Shown here: positions 34,050 through 41,853 of the stretch, in pieces
Position numbering within the stretch: the stretch's first letter is position 1
Layout of the letters: each line of letters opens with the position of its first letter
DNA from: Bacteroides neonati
GTDB taxonomy: Bacteria; Bacteroidota; Bacteroidia; Bacteroidales; Bacteroidaceae
Reading direction: 5' to 3'
Assembly (NCBI RefSeq): GCF_000499785.1
Contig: NZ_HG726023.1
Location: forward strand, 408,046 to 449,914
Length of the DNA stretch: 41,869 bases
Translations under genes and position numbers: made by a program
Notes under the pieces: model-generated
Seen by the model: only the letters and a program-made list of their open reading frames with translations
Databases searched by the model: none
Told to the model about the DNA's origin: nothing

Positions 34050-34928
34050 TTAAACATCTTTTGCTTCGATACGGGTTTTAATCACTCTGTAAATCTTTTC
34101 CATAAGCCATTTGGGAGTAGACGTGGCTCCGCATACACCAATGGATTGTGCGCCTTCGAGTAGTGAATTATCTATTTCTTCTTCATTATCGATCAGATGT
34201 GAATTTGGATTTACTTTCAGGCATTCGCTGAAAAGCATTTTTCCGTTCGAACTCTTCTTGCCGCTGACAAAAAAAAGGAGATCGTGAGAGGCTGCGAACT
34301 CACGTAAGTTGGGCATGCGGTTGGCTACCTGACGGCAAATCGTATCGTAATACTCGAATGTTGCTTCGGGGGAAATGTGCTCTTTGATATAGTCTACTAT
34401 TTCCCAGAACTCATCGAGCGATTTGGTTGTTTGCGAATACAGACGAATGCTTTTCGTAAAGTCGAGGCTTTTCACCTCTTCCAGTTTCTCGATAACGATG
34501 GCTTTTCCGGCGGTTTGCCCAACCAATCCCAGTACCTCGGCATGTCCGTTTTGCCCGTAAATAATGATTTGCTTCTCCTCTTTGCTCTCTTCCCGGTGTT
34601 CGACTTTGATCCGTTTCTGCAAACGCAATACCACCGGGCAGGTGGCATCGATAATCTCAATCTGGTTGCGACGAGCTATCTCATACGTTTCGGGTGGTTC
34701 TCCGTGGGCACGAAGAAGCACTTTGGCATGGTGTAACTGCTCAAACTCTTCGTGGTTGATGGTGATAAGTCCCATCTCTTTGAGTCGCTCCACCTCGCGG
34801 CTATTGTGTACAATATCTCCCAGGCAATAAAGGGTAGCCCCTTTTGCCAGCTCTTCTTCGGCCTTGTTGATGGCGGTTACCACCCCAAAGCAAAAGCCCG
34901 ATCCTTTGTCTATTTCTACTTTTGTCAT
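34050..34928 (-). CDS. ispH: 4-hydroxy-3-methylbut-2-enyl diphosphate reductase
   Basis: This last enzyme of the MEP pathway reduces HMBPP to IPP and DMAPP using a [4Fe-4S] cluster. The 292 residues have cluster ligands Cys13 (GSGFCFGV), Cys97 (DATCPVV) and Cys198 (DTICRQ), one residue offset from E. coli (12, 96, 197). His41 (DIVHNSREV), His75 (LLRAHGEPP) and Glu131 (NGHAEVLG) also match active-site positions. It lies 24 bases after cmk in the same direction. The polyprenyl synthase at 36.7 kb on the other strand uses its products. Confidence 0.96.
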   Translation of the reverse strand: MTKVEIDKGSGFCFGVVTAINKAEEELAKGATLYCLGDIVHNSREVERLKEMGLITINHEEFEQLHHAKVLLRAHGEPPETYEIARRNQIEIIDATCPVVLRLQKRIKVEHREESKEEKQIIIYGQNGHAEVLGLVGQTAGKAIVIEKLEEVKSLDFTKSIRLYSQTTKSLDEFWEIVDYIKEHISPEATFEYYDTICRQVANRMPNLREFAASHDLLFFVSGKKSSNGKMLFSECLKVNPNSHLIDNEEEIDNSLLEGAQSIGVCGATSTPKWLMEKIYRVIKTRIEAKDV

Positions 34929-34952
34929 GGGTTTAGCACTAATTTAGAATAA

Positions 34953-35642
34953 TTACTTGGAGATTACCTGATTGTAACGGTCGAACAGCCAATTGCGCTG
35001 CTCGTCGATGGTTAGGTTCGTATTGTCGAGTGTCAAGGCATCGTCGGCTTTGCGCAACGGGCTTACCTCGCGGTTCTGATCAATGTAATCGCGCTGTTTC
35101 ACGTTTTCGAGAATGCTGTCGAAGTCGGCTTCTTCACCCTTCGCCTTTAGCTCGTCGTATCGGCGTTGAGCACGAACTTCGGCCGATGCCGTGACGAATA
35201 TTTTCAGTTCGGCATCCGGAAATACAGTGGTTCCGATGTCTCTTCCATCCATCACAATGCCCTTTTCGCGACCCATGGCTTGTTGCTGCTCGACCAATGC
35301 TTCGCGTACGAAGCCCAGCGTACTGATGGGGCTTACCTTAGAGGATACTTCCATGGTGCGTATTCTGTTTTCTACGTTGTTGCCATTCAGATACGTCACC
35401 GGGCGTCCTGTTTCGGGATCAATCCGAAAGGTGATGTGAATATCGTTGATACGTTCTTTGAGTGCTTCGACATTGATCTCACTTCCGCAGAAGATGCCGT
35501 TTTCTATGCTGTATAAAGTAACTGCCCGATACATGGCGCCGCTATCAATATAGATATATCCGATTTCTTTGGCCAGGTCTTTGGCCATGGTGCTTTTTCC
35601 ACAAGAAGAGAATCCGTCGATTGCTATAGTTATCTTTTTCAT
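34953..35642 (-). CDS. cmk: Cytidylate kinase
   Basis: This enzyme phosphorylates CMP/dCMP with ATP in pyrimidine salvage. The 229 residues show the P-loop [17 protein letters not shown] (Gly-Lys-Ser at about 18-20), the substrate segment [14 protein letters not shown] and [19 protein letters not shown], plus the lid arginines in [12 protein letters not shown]. The CMP-specific insert (about 60-100) is present. Cmk followed by ispH is a neighbourhood also known from other bacteria. A possible 46-codon ORF ends 16 bases upstream. Confidence 0.96.
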   Translation of the reverse strand: MKKITIAIDGFSSCGKSTMAKDLAKEIGYIYIDSGAMYRAVTLYSIENGIFCGSEINVEALKERINDIHITFRIDPETGRPVTYLNGNNVENRIRTMEVSSKVSPISTLGFVREALVEQQQAMGREKGIVMDGRDIGTTVFPDAELKIFVTASAEVRAQRRYDELKAKGEEADFDSILENVKQRDYIDQNREVSPLRKADDALTLDNTNLTIDEQRNWLFDRYNQVISK

Positions 35643-35658
35643 CTGATTGTATGTATTA

Positions 35659-35799
35659 TCATGTTAGTGTAAAGTGAAACGGCAGCATGCCTGAAGTCGA
35701 GACTCCACCGAACGGAATAAAACACTCCGTTGCCTGCTTGTGACCCTGTGTGAAGCATAAAAATAGTGAAAAAAGCAGGATTATATTCTTTTTTAACAT
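35659..35799 (-). CDS. Possible 46-residue exported peptide ahead of cmk
   Basis: An ATG at 35799 opens 46 codons: MLKKN, a hydrophobic stretch [11 protein letters not shown], then a short polar and aromatic tail ending PFHFTLT. The N-terminus looks like a signal peptide or single membrane helix. A matching -7 box (TATATTTG, minus strand) lies 20 bases upstream, and cmk follows after 16 bases. I recognise no family. It may be a genuine small secreted peptide, a decayed gene start or chance. A different frame of 60 codons over the same bases needs a TTG start and is less convincing. Confidence 0.35.
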   Translation of the reverse strand: MLKKNIILLFSLFLCFTQGHKQATECFIPFGGVSTSGMLPFHFTLT

Positions 35800-35818
35800 G
35801 CTGGCCGAAAATTCTGCT

Positions 35819-35826
35819 CAAATATA
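35819..35826 (-). promoter_or_regulatory. Candidate -7 box for the cmk-ispH operon
   Basis: The minus-strand sequence TATATTTG matches TAnnTTTG. It lies 23 bases from the divergent tonB box at 35850, so the two promoters face away from each other over a very short region. Confidence 0.5.
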
Positions 35827-35849
35827 CTGCATTTTTAAAATATCTCCAT

Positions 35850-35857
35850 TATATTTG
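35850..35857 (+). promoter_or_regulatory. Candidate -7 box for the TonB-family gene
   Basis: TATATTTG matches TAnnTTTG, 59 bases before the chosen ATG at 35917. It lies close enough to the alternative in-frame ATG at 35872 that this longer start would leave almost no leader. Confidence 0.5.
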
Positions 35858-35916
35858 CCACAGAAAAGCTATTGAAGCTCGAAACCAGGAACACACATTT
35901 AATTATTTATATTTGT

Positions 35917-36600
35917 ATGGAAGTTAAAAAATCACCCAAAGCAGACCTGGAAGGTAAGAAGTCTACCTGGATGCTTGTTGGCTACGTGATTGTATTAACC
36001 TTTATGTTCGTAGCGTTCGAATGGACTAAACGTGACATAGTGATTGATACAAGTCAGGCATTGGCCGACCTCGTATTTGAAGAAGAGATCATTCCGATTA
36101 CGGAACAAAAACAAGAAGTTGTCCCTCCTCCTCCTGAGGCTCCTGCGGCAGCAGAAATTCTGAATATTGTTGATGACAAAGCAGAAGTGAAGGAAGCGGT
36201 GATTGCATCGACCGAAGATACCGGACAGAAAGTAGAAGTAAAATATGTAGCGGTAAAAGTGGTAGAGGAAGAACCTGAAGAACAAACCATTTTTGAGGTA
36301 GTAGAACAAATGCCCGATTTTCCCGGCGGTATGGCTGCATTGATGCAGTTTCTCGGTAAGAACATTAAGTATCCTACCATTGCTCAGGAAAATGGAACTC
36401 AAGGTCGTGTGATCGTTCAGTTCGTTGTGAACAAAGACGGTTCTATCGTAGACCCAAGAGTTGTGAAGAGTGTTGACCCTTATTTGGATAAGGAAGCTCT
36501 TCGTGTAATTGGCACTATGCCCAAATGGAAGCCGGGTATGCAGCGCGGTAAACCCGTTCGTGTAAAGTATACGGTTCCTGTAATGTTTAGATTGCAATAA
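35917..36600 (+). CDS. tonB: TonB-family energy transducer
   Basis: This inner-membrane-anchored protein couples proton-motive force to outer-membrane transporters such as SusC. With the start at 35917 it has 227 residues: a Lys-rich cytoplasmic N-terminus, one membrane helix (about 17-33; WMLVGYVIVLTFMFVAF), an acidic then Pro-rich spacer (VVPPPPEAPAAAE), and the C-terminal TonB domain (about 140-227). That domain reads FPGGMAALMQFLGKNIKYP, QGRVIVQFVVNKDGSI, KWKPGMQRGKPVRVKYTVPV. The ATG at 35872 would add 15 residues before the helix and is less likely. Matching ExbB/ExbD genes lie 3.5 kb downstream. Confidence 0.93.
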   Translation: MEVKKSPKADLEGKKSTWMLVGYVIVLTFMFVAFEWTKRDIVIDTSQALADLVFEEEIIPITEQKQEVVPPPPEAPAAAEILNIVDDKAEVKEAVIASTEDTGQKVEVKYVAVKVVEEEPEEQTIFEVVEQMPDFPGGMAALMQFLGKNIKYPTIAQENGTQGRVIVQFVVNKDGSIVDPRVVKSVDPYLDKEALRVIGTMPKWKPGMQRGKPVRVKYTVPVMFRLQ

Positions 36601-36616
36601 TATTGTATAGCATAGT

Positions 36617-36647
36617 AAGAGGCTGCCGTAAAGCAGCCTCTTTTTGT
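36617..36647 (+). terminator. Intrinsic terminator after the TonB-family gene
   Basis: AAGAGGCTGC (36617-36626) and GCAGCCTCTT (36633-36642) form a 10-bp stem with a 6-base loop, followed by a T-run. It lies 17 bases after the stop. Confidence 0.9.
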
Positions 36648-36662
36648 TAATTAGCCTGTTCT

Positions 36663-36678
36663 TTTAAACCCGTTTAAA
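36663..36678. repeat. TTTAAAC inverted repeat upstream of the prenyl synthase
   Basis: TTTAAAC and GTTTAAA flank a CC centre, a near-palindrome of 16 bases ending 10 bases before the ATG. It could be an operator or an mRNA hairpin over the start region. It is AT-only apart from the centre, so chance is possible. Confidence 0.4.
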
Positions 36679-36688
36679 TCATCAAAGT

Positions 36689-37663
36689 ATGTTCACTTCA
36701 TCTCAAATGCTCGATAAAATGAATGCGCACATCGAAGCACTTCGATTTACTCGCAGCCCCAAAGGTTTGTATGCTCCTGTTGAGTATGTATTGTCTATGG
36801 GCGGAAAACGCATTCGACCGGTACTTATGCTTATGGCTTATAATCTTTATAAAGAAGATGTGGCTCGCATTTATGGACCGGCTACGGGTGTTGAAGTGTA
36901 TCATAACTATACCTTGCTACACGACGATTTGATGGACAATGCCGACAAGCGGAGAGGCAAAGCAACGGTTCATAAGGTTTGGGACGACAATACCGCCATT
37001 CTTTCGGGCGATGCCATGTTGGTGTTGGCGTATCAGTTTATTTCGGATTGTCCGACCGAACACCTTAAAGAGGTGCTCGACCTATTTAGTCAAACGGCGC
37101 TTGAAATTTGTGAAGGACAGCAAATGGATATGGAGTTTGAACATCGCGACGATGTGCTTGCGAATGAATATATCGAAATGATTCGCCTCAAAACAGCTGT
37201 ATTGCTGGCAGCCAGTCTTAAGATCGGTGCCATTCTGGGAGGTGCATCTGCTTCCGACGCCGAATACTTATATCAGTTCGGCATCCGGATAGGGGTGGCT
37301 TTTCAACTGCAAGACGATCTACTGGATGTTTATGGAGATACTGCCGTATTCGGCAAGAATATCGGCGGAGATATTCTCTGCAATAAAAAAACGTATATGC
37401 TCATCAAAGTACTTGAGCATGCCAATGAGGCTCAACGAGGCGAGTTAAAGAAATGGATTGCTGCCGAAACCTTCAAAGCAGACGAGAAAATAAAAGCGGT
37501 AACTCTGCTTTATGACGAAATAGGGGTGAGGACGGTGTGCGAAAATCTGATGCAACAATATTACACCTCGGCTATGGAGAACCTTTCTGCAGTCAATGTT
37601 GCGGCGGAGTTAAAAACAGAATTGATTGACTTAACCAAGAGTTTGATGCATAGAAAACTCTGA
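36689..37663 (+). CDS. Polyprenyl (trans-isoprenyl) diphosphate synthase
   Basis: This enzyme elongates allylic diphosphates with IPP. The 324 residues show GGKRIRPVL, the first Asp-rich motif DDLMD (79-83) with RRGKATVH after it, and the second motif FQLQDDLLDVYGD (Asp209, 210, 213). The length fits octaprenyl/solanesyl-type as well as farnesyl/geranylgeranyl synthases. The residue five before the first motif is Tyr74 (HNYTLLHDD), but product chain length cannot be fixed by eye. It may supply the menaquinone side chain or undecaprenyl precursor. It is followed by an uncharacterised gene and tatD in one run. Confidence 0.92.
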   Translation: MFTSSQMLDKMNAHIEALRFTRSPKGLYAPVEYVLSMGGKRIRPVLMLMAYNLYKEDVARIYGPATGVEVYHNYTLLHDDLMDNADKRRGKATVHKVWDDNTAILSGDAMLVLAYQFISDCPTEHLKEVLDLFSQTALEICEGQQMDMEFEHRDDVLANEYIEMIRLKTAVLLAASLKIGAILGGASASDAEYLYQFGIRIGVAFQLQDDLLDVYGDTAVFGKNIGGDILCNKKTYMLIKVLEHANEAQRGELKKWIAAETFKADEKIKAVTLLYDEIGVRTVCENLMQQYYTSAMENLSAVNVAAELKTELIDLTKSLMHRKL

Positions 37664-37676
37664 TTTTTATTATAGA

Positions 37677-38378
37677 ATGCCTTATAGACGATTGCCCAAC
37701 ACCGACTTAGCAAGAATCAGGGCGCTGAAAGCAGCGGTCATGAAAGGTGATGCGTCTAATCTTCGTGAATTGCCCATATCACTACATACACTTTCGGAGG
37801 CACGCTCTTATTTACAGAAGTTTGAGGTTATGCAAGATTACTATGCCCAATGTCTGGACCATCAAACGAAGGCCAGTCGCAAGCATCAGGTGCATGTAAA
37901 AACAGCCCGTTTGTATATTTCTCATTTTATTCAAGTGCTTAACATGGCCGTCATTCGTTCCGAAATAAAGGAAATGCATAAAAAACTATATAGCTTGTCG
38001 ACAAGCGATCACAATGTACCCGACTTAACCAATGAAGCCGCTATTGTACTTTGGGGGAAGAACGTGATTGAGGGCGAACGTAAGCGAATAGCCCAAGGGG
38101 GAATTCCTGTTTATACGCCTACCATTGCCAAAGTGAAGGTTCATTACGATATCTTTCTGGATGGATATGAGAGGCAAAAAGGACTTCAGGCACTTACTGC
38201 CCGTAGCTTGGAAGAACTGGCAGCGATGCGGGGACGGGCCGATGAACTGATTCTGGATATCTGGAATCAGGTAGAAGCTGCTTATCAGGACATCTCTCCC
38301 AACGAAGTTCGGTTAAACTTATGTCGTGACTACGGACTGATTTATTATTATCGAACAGGCGAACAGCCAATAGAATAA
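37677..38378 (+). CDS. Uncharacterised 233-residue protein, possibly Bacteroidales-specific
   Basis: I do not recognise a characterised family. The protein is mostly helical and charged, without signal peptide or membrane segment. The N-terminus (RRLPNTDLARIRALKAAV) and segments such as ARLYISHFIQVLNMAVIR and PNEVRLNLCRDYGLIYYY look like compact helical bundles. It recalls hypothetical proteins seen widely in Bacteroides, some grouped as DUF6261-like, but I cannot confirm this. It starts 13 bases after the prenyl synthase and ends 4 bases before tatD, so it is cotranscribed with them. No catalytic motif is visible. Confidence 0.7.
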   Translation: MPYRRLPNTDLARIRALKAAVMKGDASNLRELPISLHTLSEARSYLQKFEVMQDYYAQCLDHQTKASRKHQVHVKTARLYISHFIQVLNMAVIRSEIKEMHKKLYSLSTSDHNVPDLTNEAAIVLWGKNVIEGERKRIAQGGIPVYTPTIAKVKVHYDIFLDGYERQKGLQALTARSLEELAAMRGRADELILDIWNQVEAAYQDISPNEVRLNLCRDYGLIYYYRTGEQPIE

Positions 38379-38382
38379 ACGT

Positions 38383-39162
38383 ATGATACTTGTTGACTCT
38401 CATTCTCACCTCTTTTTGGAAGAATTTTCAGCGGATTTACCTCAGGTTATGGATCGTGCCCGAAAGGCCGGTGTATCGCATATCTTTATGCCCAATATAG
38501 ATAGTACTACCATTGAACCAATGCTCTCGGTATGTGCCGCTTACAAAGATCTTTGTTTCCCGATGATCGGTTTGCATCCGACCTCTGTGAATGAATCGTA
38601 TGAAAAAGAACTGGCCATTGTAGCCGATCGGCTGGCAGCTCCTCATGACTTTGTAGCCATTGGCGAAATCGGGTTGGACTTATATTGGGACAAAACATTT
38701 TTGAAGCAGCAATGTGCTGCTTTTGAGCAGCAGATAGAGTGGGCTCTAATGTATGATTTGCCTATCGTGATTCATTCCAGAGAGGCCTTTGAACTTATCT
38801 GTGAAGTGCTGTCTCCTTATAAAAACACATCCTTGAGGGGTATCTTTCACAGTTTCACCGGGAGCGTTGAAGAGGCCGTTCGTTTACTGGAGTTTTCGCA
38901 GTTTTTAATTGGTATCAATGGGGTGGTGACTTTCAAAAAGTCCACCTTGCCCGAGGCTTTGAAAGAGATTCCGTTGCAACGCATCGTACTCGAAACAGAC
39001 TCCCCATACTTAACTCCAATGCCAAATAGAGGTAAACGGAATGAAAGTGCCAATTTGAAAGATACATTGATGAAAGTGGCCGAAGTGTATAATATGCCTC
39101 CGGAACTGGTTGCTCAAGCGACTTCAGTAAACGCTTTAAAAATGTTTGGAATGCTCAAATAA
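38383..39162 (+). CDS. TatD-family metal-dependent hydrolase/DNase
   Basis: This TIM-barrel metal-dependent nuclease has 259 residues. The metal ligands all appear: His7 and His9 (DSHSHL), Glu95 (IGEIGLDLYWD), His131 (VIHSREAF), His156 (GIFHSFTG) and Asp206 (LETDSPYLTP). The order and spacing match TatD/YcfH/YjjV. Family members act as 3'-5' DNases in repair, or as quality-control hydrolases. Physiological role here is unknown. It is the last gene before the tRNA. A strong terminator is not seen after it. Confidence 0.93.
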   Translation: MILVDSHSHLFLEEFSADLPQVMDRARKAGVSHIFMPNIDSTTIEPMLSVCAAYKDLCFPMIGLHPTSVNESYEKELAIVADRLAAPHDFVAIGEIGLDLYWDKTFLKQQCAAFEQQIEWALMYDLPIVIHSREAFELICEVLSPYKNTSLRGIFHSFTGSVEEAVRLLEFSQFLIGINGVVTFKKSTLPEALKEIPLQRIVLETDSPYLTPMPNRGKRNESANLKDTLMKVAEVYNMPPELVAQATSVNALKMFGMLK

Positions 39163-39324
39163 GGTCAGAAAGATTTTAAAATATATTAATTTGAACTATT
39201 TCTGATAGATAAAAAAGCGATAATGCTGTGCAAGAAGAAAAAAAAGAATACATTTGTGGCTGAAATCATTTTTGGCTCACTCCTCTTTAAGAGTTATGGC
39301 GAGAATGTATAAGTAATATTTGTA
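39163..39324 (+). promoter_or_regulatory. Gap before tRNA-Ser with candidate promoter
   Basis: TACATTTG at 39249-39256 matches TAnnTTTG and would start a precursor about 60 bases ahead of the tRNA. A 29-codon open frame (39223-39312) overlaps this box and has a poly-Lys start; I treat it as chance. Nothing else is visible. Confidence 0.45.
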
Positions 39325-39412
39325 GGAGAGATGCTCGAGTGGTTGAAGAGGCACGCCTGGAAAGCGTGTATACGCCAAAAGTGTATCGCGGGTTCGAATC
39401 CCGCTCTCTCCG
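39325..39412 (+). tRNA. tRNA-Ser(GGA)
   Basis: The 88-base gene folds as a class II tRNA. Acceptor arm GGAGAGA pairs with TCTCTCC. The anticodon stem CACGC/GCGTG encloses the loop CTGGAAA with anticodon GGA, reading UCC and UCU. A long variable arm (TATACGCC...GTGTATC region) identifies Ser. The T arm GCGGG-TTCGAAT-CCCGC is intact and the discriminator is G. The 3' CCA is not encoded and must be added. It lies 76 bases before the exbB-like gene. Confidence 0.97.
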
Positions 39413-39487
39413 CGGATTTACGAACAAATAATTACAATAATAATAATAAATTTAATTAATTAATTAATCTTAAAAATTAGACACACA

Positions 39488-40282
39488 ATGAAAAAGTTAT
39501 TTGCAATTGTTGCTGTGATGGGAGTCTTAACATTTGGCTCAACTCAACTTGCTCAGGCTCAAGATGCTCCTGCAGCAGAACAAACTGAACAGGTTGCTCC
39601 TGCTGATGCTCCTGCTGCTGATGCTCCTGCCGCAGAAGAAGGTGGTATCCACAAAGAAATTAAAGTTAAATTCATTGAAGGTACTGCATCTTTCATGAGT
39701 TTGGTAGCTATCGCTTTGGTTATCGGTTTGGCATTCTGTATCGAACGTATTATTTACCTAAGCTTGGCAGAAATCAACACGAAGAAATTCATGGGAGCTA
39801 TCGAAGCTGCTTTGGAGAAAGGTGATGTTGAAGCTGCAAAAGATATCGCACGTAATACTAGAGGACCTGTGGCTTCTATCTACTATCAAGGTTTGATGAG
39901 AATCGACCAAGGTATTGATGTAGTAGAAAAATCAGTTGTATCTTATGGTGGTGTACAGGCAGGTTACCTTGAAAAAGGCTGTTCATGGATCACTCTGTTT
40001 ATCGCAATGGCTCCTTCTTTAGGATTCTTGGGTACAGTAGTAGGTATGGTTATGGCATTTGATAAGATCCAACAAGTAGGTGATATCTCTCCAACGGTTG
40101 TTGCAGGTGGTATGAAAGTGGCTTTGATCACTACTATCTTCGGTCTTGTTGTTGCTTTGATCCTTCAGGTATTCTACAACTACATCCTTTCTAAAATTGA
40201 GGCTCTTACAAGCGAAATGGAAGATTCTTCTATCTCTTTGCTTGATATGGTGATCAAATACAACTTGAAATACAAAAAATAA
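39488..40282 (+). CDS. exbB: ExbB/TolQ/MotA-type proton channel protein with Ala/Pro-rich N-terminus
   Basis: This inner-membrane protein forms, with ExbD, the proton-driven motor for TonB. The 264 residues begin with a signal peptide ending QAQ and a periplasmic low-complexity stretch (about 25-53; repeats of DAPAA). A first membrane helix (about 70-90; LVAIALVIGLAFCIERII), a cytoplasmic domain, and the MotA/TolQ/ExbB channel domain follow, with MAPSLGFLGTVVGMVMAFDKI and the last helix VALITTIFGLVVALILQVF. The signal and extended N-terminus are longer than in E. coli ExbB. It heads a four-gene run. The AT-rich leader (TAAT repeats, 39450-39470) has only a near-match promoter box. Confidence 0.88.
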   Translation: MKKLFAIVAVMGVLTFGSTQLAQAQDAPAAEQTEQVAPADAPAADAPAAEEGGIHKEIKVKFIEGTASFMSLVAIALVIGLAFCIERIIYLSLAEINTKKFMGAIEAALEKGDVEAAKDIARNTRGPVASIYYQGLMRIDQGIDVVEKSVVSYGGVQAGYLEKGCSWITLFIAMAPSLGFLGTVVGMVMAFDKIQQVGDISPTVVAGGMKVALITTIFGLVVALILQVFYNYILSKIEALTSEMEDSSISLLDMVIKYNLKYKK

Positions 40283-40290
40283 TCTGCGTA

Positions 40291-40761
40291 ATGAATAAGT
40301 TAACATATAAATTATCATATTACGTACTTTATGCAATGTTTGCTGCTATTCTGGTAGTGATGGGCCTCTTCTACATGGGTGGTGAGATGGCTACTCCAAT
40401 CGTACCGGATATGTCAAACCCTGCAAATACAGATGCACTGTTGTATCTGATGTACGGACTGTTCGGCATCGCTGTTGTCGTGACTGTGATTGCTTTTGTG
40501 TTCCAATTTGGTACTGCTTTGAAAGATAATCCGATGGGAGCTATCAAGTCTTTGGTTGGTATTATTCTATTAGTTGCTGTATTGGTGATTTCTTGGGTAA
40601 TGGGTAGTGATGAAACATTGGTATTGCCAGGTTATGACGGATCTGAAAATGTTCCTTTCTGGTTGAAACTTACCGATATGTTCCTTTACACTATTTACTT
40701 CTTGTTGGCAGCTACTGTTGTAGCTATCCTTGGAAGTAGCATTAAAAAGAAATTATCATAA
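40291..40761 (+). CDS. Four-helix membrane protein of the ExbB-ExbD cluster
   Basis: I do not recognise a characterised family. The 156 residues contain four likely membrane helices (about 13-32, 48-70, 83-104, 128-148). An extracytoplasmic loop with PGYDGSENVPFWLK lies between helices three and four, and the C-terminus is Lys-rich (SSIKKKLS). It lies 8 bases after exbB and 37 before the first exbD. A part in the same motor complex, as accessory subunit or stabiliser, is a reasonable guess from position only. Confidence 0.7.
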   Translation: MNKLTYKLSYYVLYAMFAAILVVMGLFYMGGEMATPIVPDMSNPANTDALLYLMYGLFGIAVVVTVIAFVFQFGTALKDNPMGAIKSLVGIILLVAVLVISWVMGSDETLVLPGYDGSENVPFWLKLTDMFLYTIYFLLAATVVAILGSSIKKKLS

Positions 40762-40798
40762 TCAATTGAGGTAACTCAATTTTAAAAAAGTAATTAAA

Positions 40799-41389
40799 AT
40801 GGCAAAAGGAAAAAGAAAAGTTCCTGATATTAACTCCAGTTCTACTGCCGATATTGCCTTCTTGTTGCTTATTTTCTTTTTGATTACGACATCTATGGAT
40901 ACTGACCGTGGTTTGGCAAGACGCTTGCCCCCACCGCCAGAAAAGGATCAGAAAGAGAATGATGATAAGATTAAAGAACGTAACGTTTTGCAGATCTACC
41001 TGAACAAGGATGATCAGTTGATGTGCGGAAATGATTATATTCAGGTTACACAATTGAAGCAGAGAGCAAAAGATTTTATTGTGAATCCTTATAACGATGA
41101 ATCACTCCCCGAGAAGGTATCGAAAGATGTTGAATTCTTTGGAGCGACTATGGTTACGGAAAAACATGTAATCTCTTTGCAGAATGACCGTGGATCTTCT
41201 TATCAGGCATATATTAGCGTTCAGAACGAACTCGTAGCTGCTTATAATGAGTTGAGAAACGAGTTGGCTCAAGAAAAATGGCAGAGAAACTATGCCGACC
41301 TGAGTGAAGATCAGCAGAAAGCTATTCGTGAAATTTATCCTCAGAAGATTTCTGAGGCAGAACCTAAAAAATACGGAGAAAAGAAGTAA
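40799..41389 (+). CDS. exbD: ExbD/TolR-family protein, long form
   Basis: This inner-membrane proton-motor subunit partners ExbB. The N-terminus MAKGKRKVPDINSSSTADIA leads into one helix with the essential Asp18 (TADIAFLLLIFFLITTSM). After a Pro-rich linker (RRLPPPPEKDQ) comes a periplasmic region of about 140 residues, longer than in E. coli ExbD (about 141 in total). The extra part (about 100-196; EKHVISLQNDRGSSYQAYIS, ELRNELAQEKWQRNYADLSE) is helical and charged. Its stop codon overlaps the next start by one base (TAATG), so translation is probably coupled. Confidence 0.88.
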   Translation: MAKGKRKVPDINSSSTADIAFLLLIFFLITTSMDTDRGLARRLPPPPEKDQKENDDKIKERNVLQIYLNKDDQLMCGNDYIQVTQLKQRAKDFIVNPYNDESLPEKVSKDVEFFGATMVTEKHVISLQNDRGSSYQAYISVQNELVAAYNELRNELAQEKWQRNYADLSEDQQKAIREIYPQKISEAEPKKYGEKK

Positions 41390-41853
41390 TGGGAAAGTTT
41401 AATAAAACAGGTAAACGTGAAATGCCTGCGTTGAACACTTCTTCTCTGCCTGACCTTATCTTTACCTTGTTGTTCTTCTTTATGATTGTAACAACAATGC
41501 GTGAGGTATCATTGAAGGTTGAGTTTAAGGTTCCGCAAGGTACTGAACTTGAAAAACTGGAAAAGAAATCATTGGTTACGTTCATCTATGTAGGTAAGCC
41601 TACACAAGAGTTCCGTAAGAAAATGGGTTCTGAAAGCCGCATTCAGTTGAATGATAGCTACGCTGAAGTTTCTGAAGTACAAGACTTCATTATCCAGGAA
41701 AGATCAAGCATGAAAGAAGCTGACCAAGCTATGATGACAGTTTCTTTGAAAATTGATGAGGAAACAAAGATGGGTATCGTAACCGATATCAAGAATGCGC
41801 TTCGTCAAGCTTATGCACTAAAGATTAACTATTCTGCTAAACCACGTGAATAA
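41389..41853 (+). CDS. exbD: ExbD/TolR-family protein, short form
   Basis: This is a second ExbD-type subunit of 154 residues. LNTSSLPDLIFTLLFFFMI carries the membrane Asp22 needed for proton transfer. A periplasmic domain of about 110 residues follows and ends with MGIVTDIKNALRQAYALKIN, as in ordinary ExbD. It overlaps the long form by one base. Two unlike ExbDs after one ExbB suggest a hetero-oligomeric motor or two motors sharing one channel. The window ends 16 bases after the stop, so further cluster genes may lie beyond. Confidence 0.88.
   Translation: MGKFNKTGKREMPALNTSSLPDLIFTLLFFFMIVTTMREVSLKVEFKVPQGTELEKLEKKSLVTFIYVGKPTQEFRKKMGSESRIQLNDSYAEVSEVQDFIIQERSSMKEADQAMMTVSLKIDEETKMGIVTDIKNALRQAYALKINYSAKPRE

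Noticed and set aside
35639..35821. 60-codon minus-strand frame upstream of cmk
   Set aside because: It needs a TTG start placed on the promoter box and its composition looks random; the overlapping ATG frame at 35659-35799 is more plausible.
35995..36597. 200-codon minus-strand frame across the TonB-family gene
   Set aside because: It is antisense to a gene with clear TonB domain motifs and has Phe/Arg/His-rich composition typical of a shadow frame.
39223..39312. 29-codon frame before tRNA-Ser
   Set aside because: It spans the likely tRNA promoter box and starts with a poly-Lys run from an A-tract.
39450..39472. TAAT microsatellite before exbB as a regulatory repeat
   Set aside because: Simple AT-rich leader sequence is common before highly expressed Bacteroides genes; no further structure seen.
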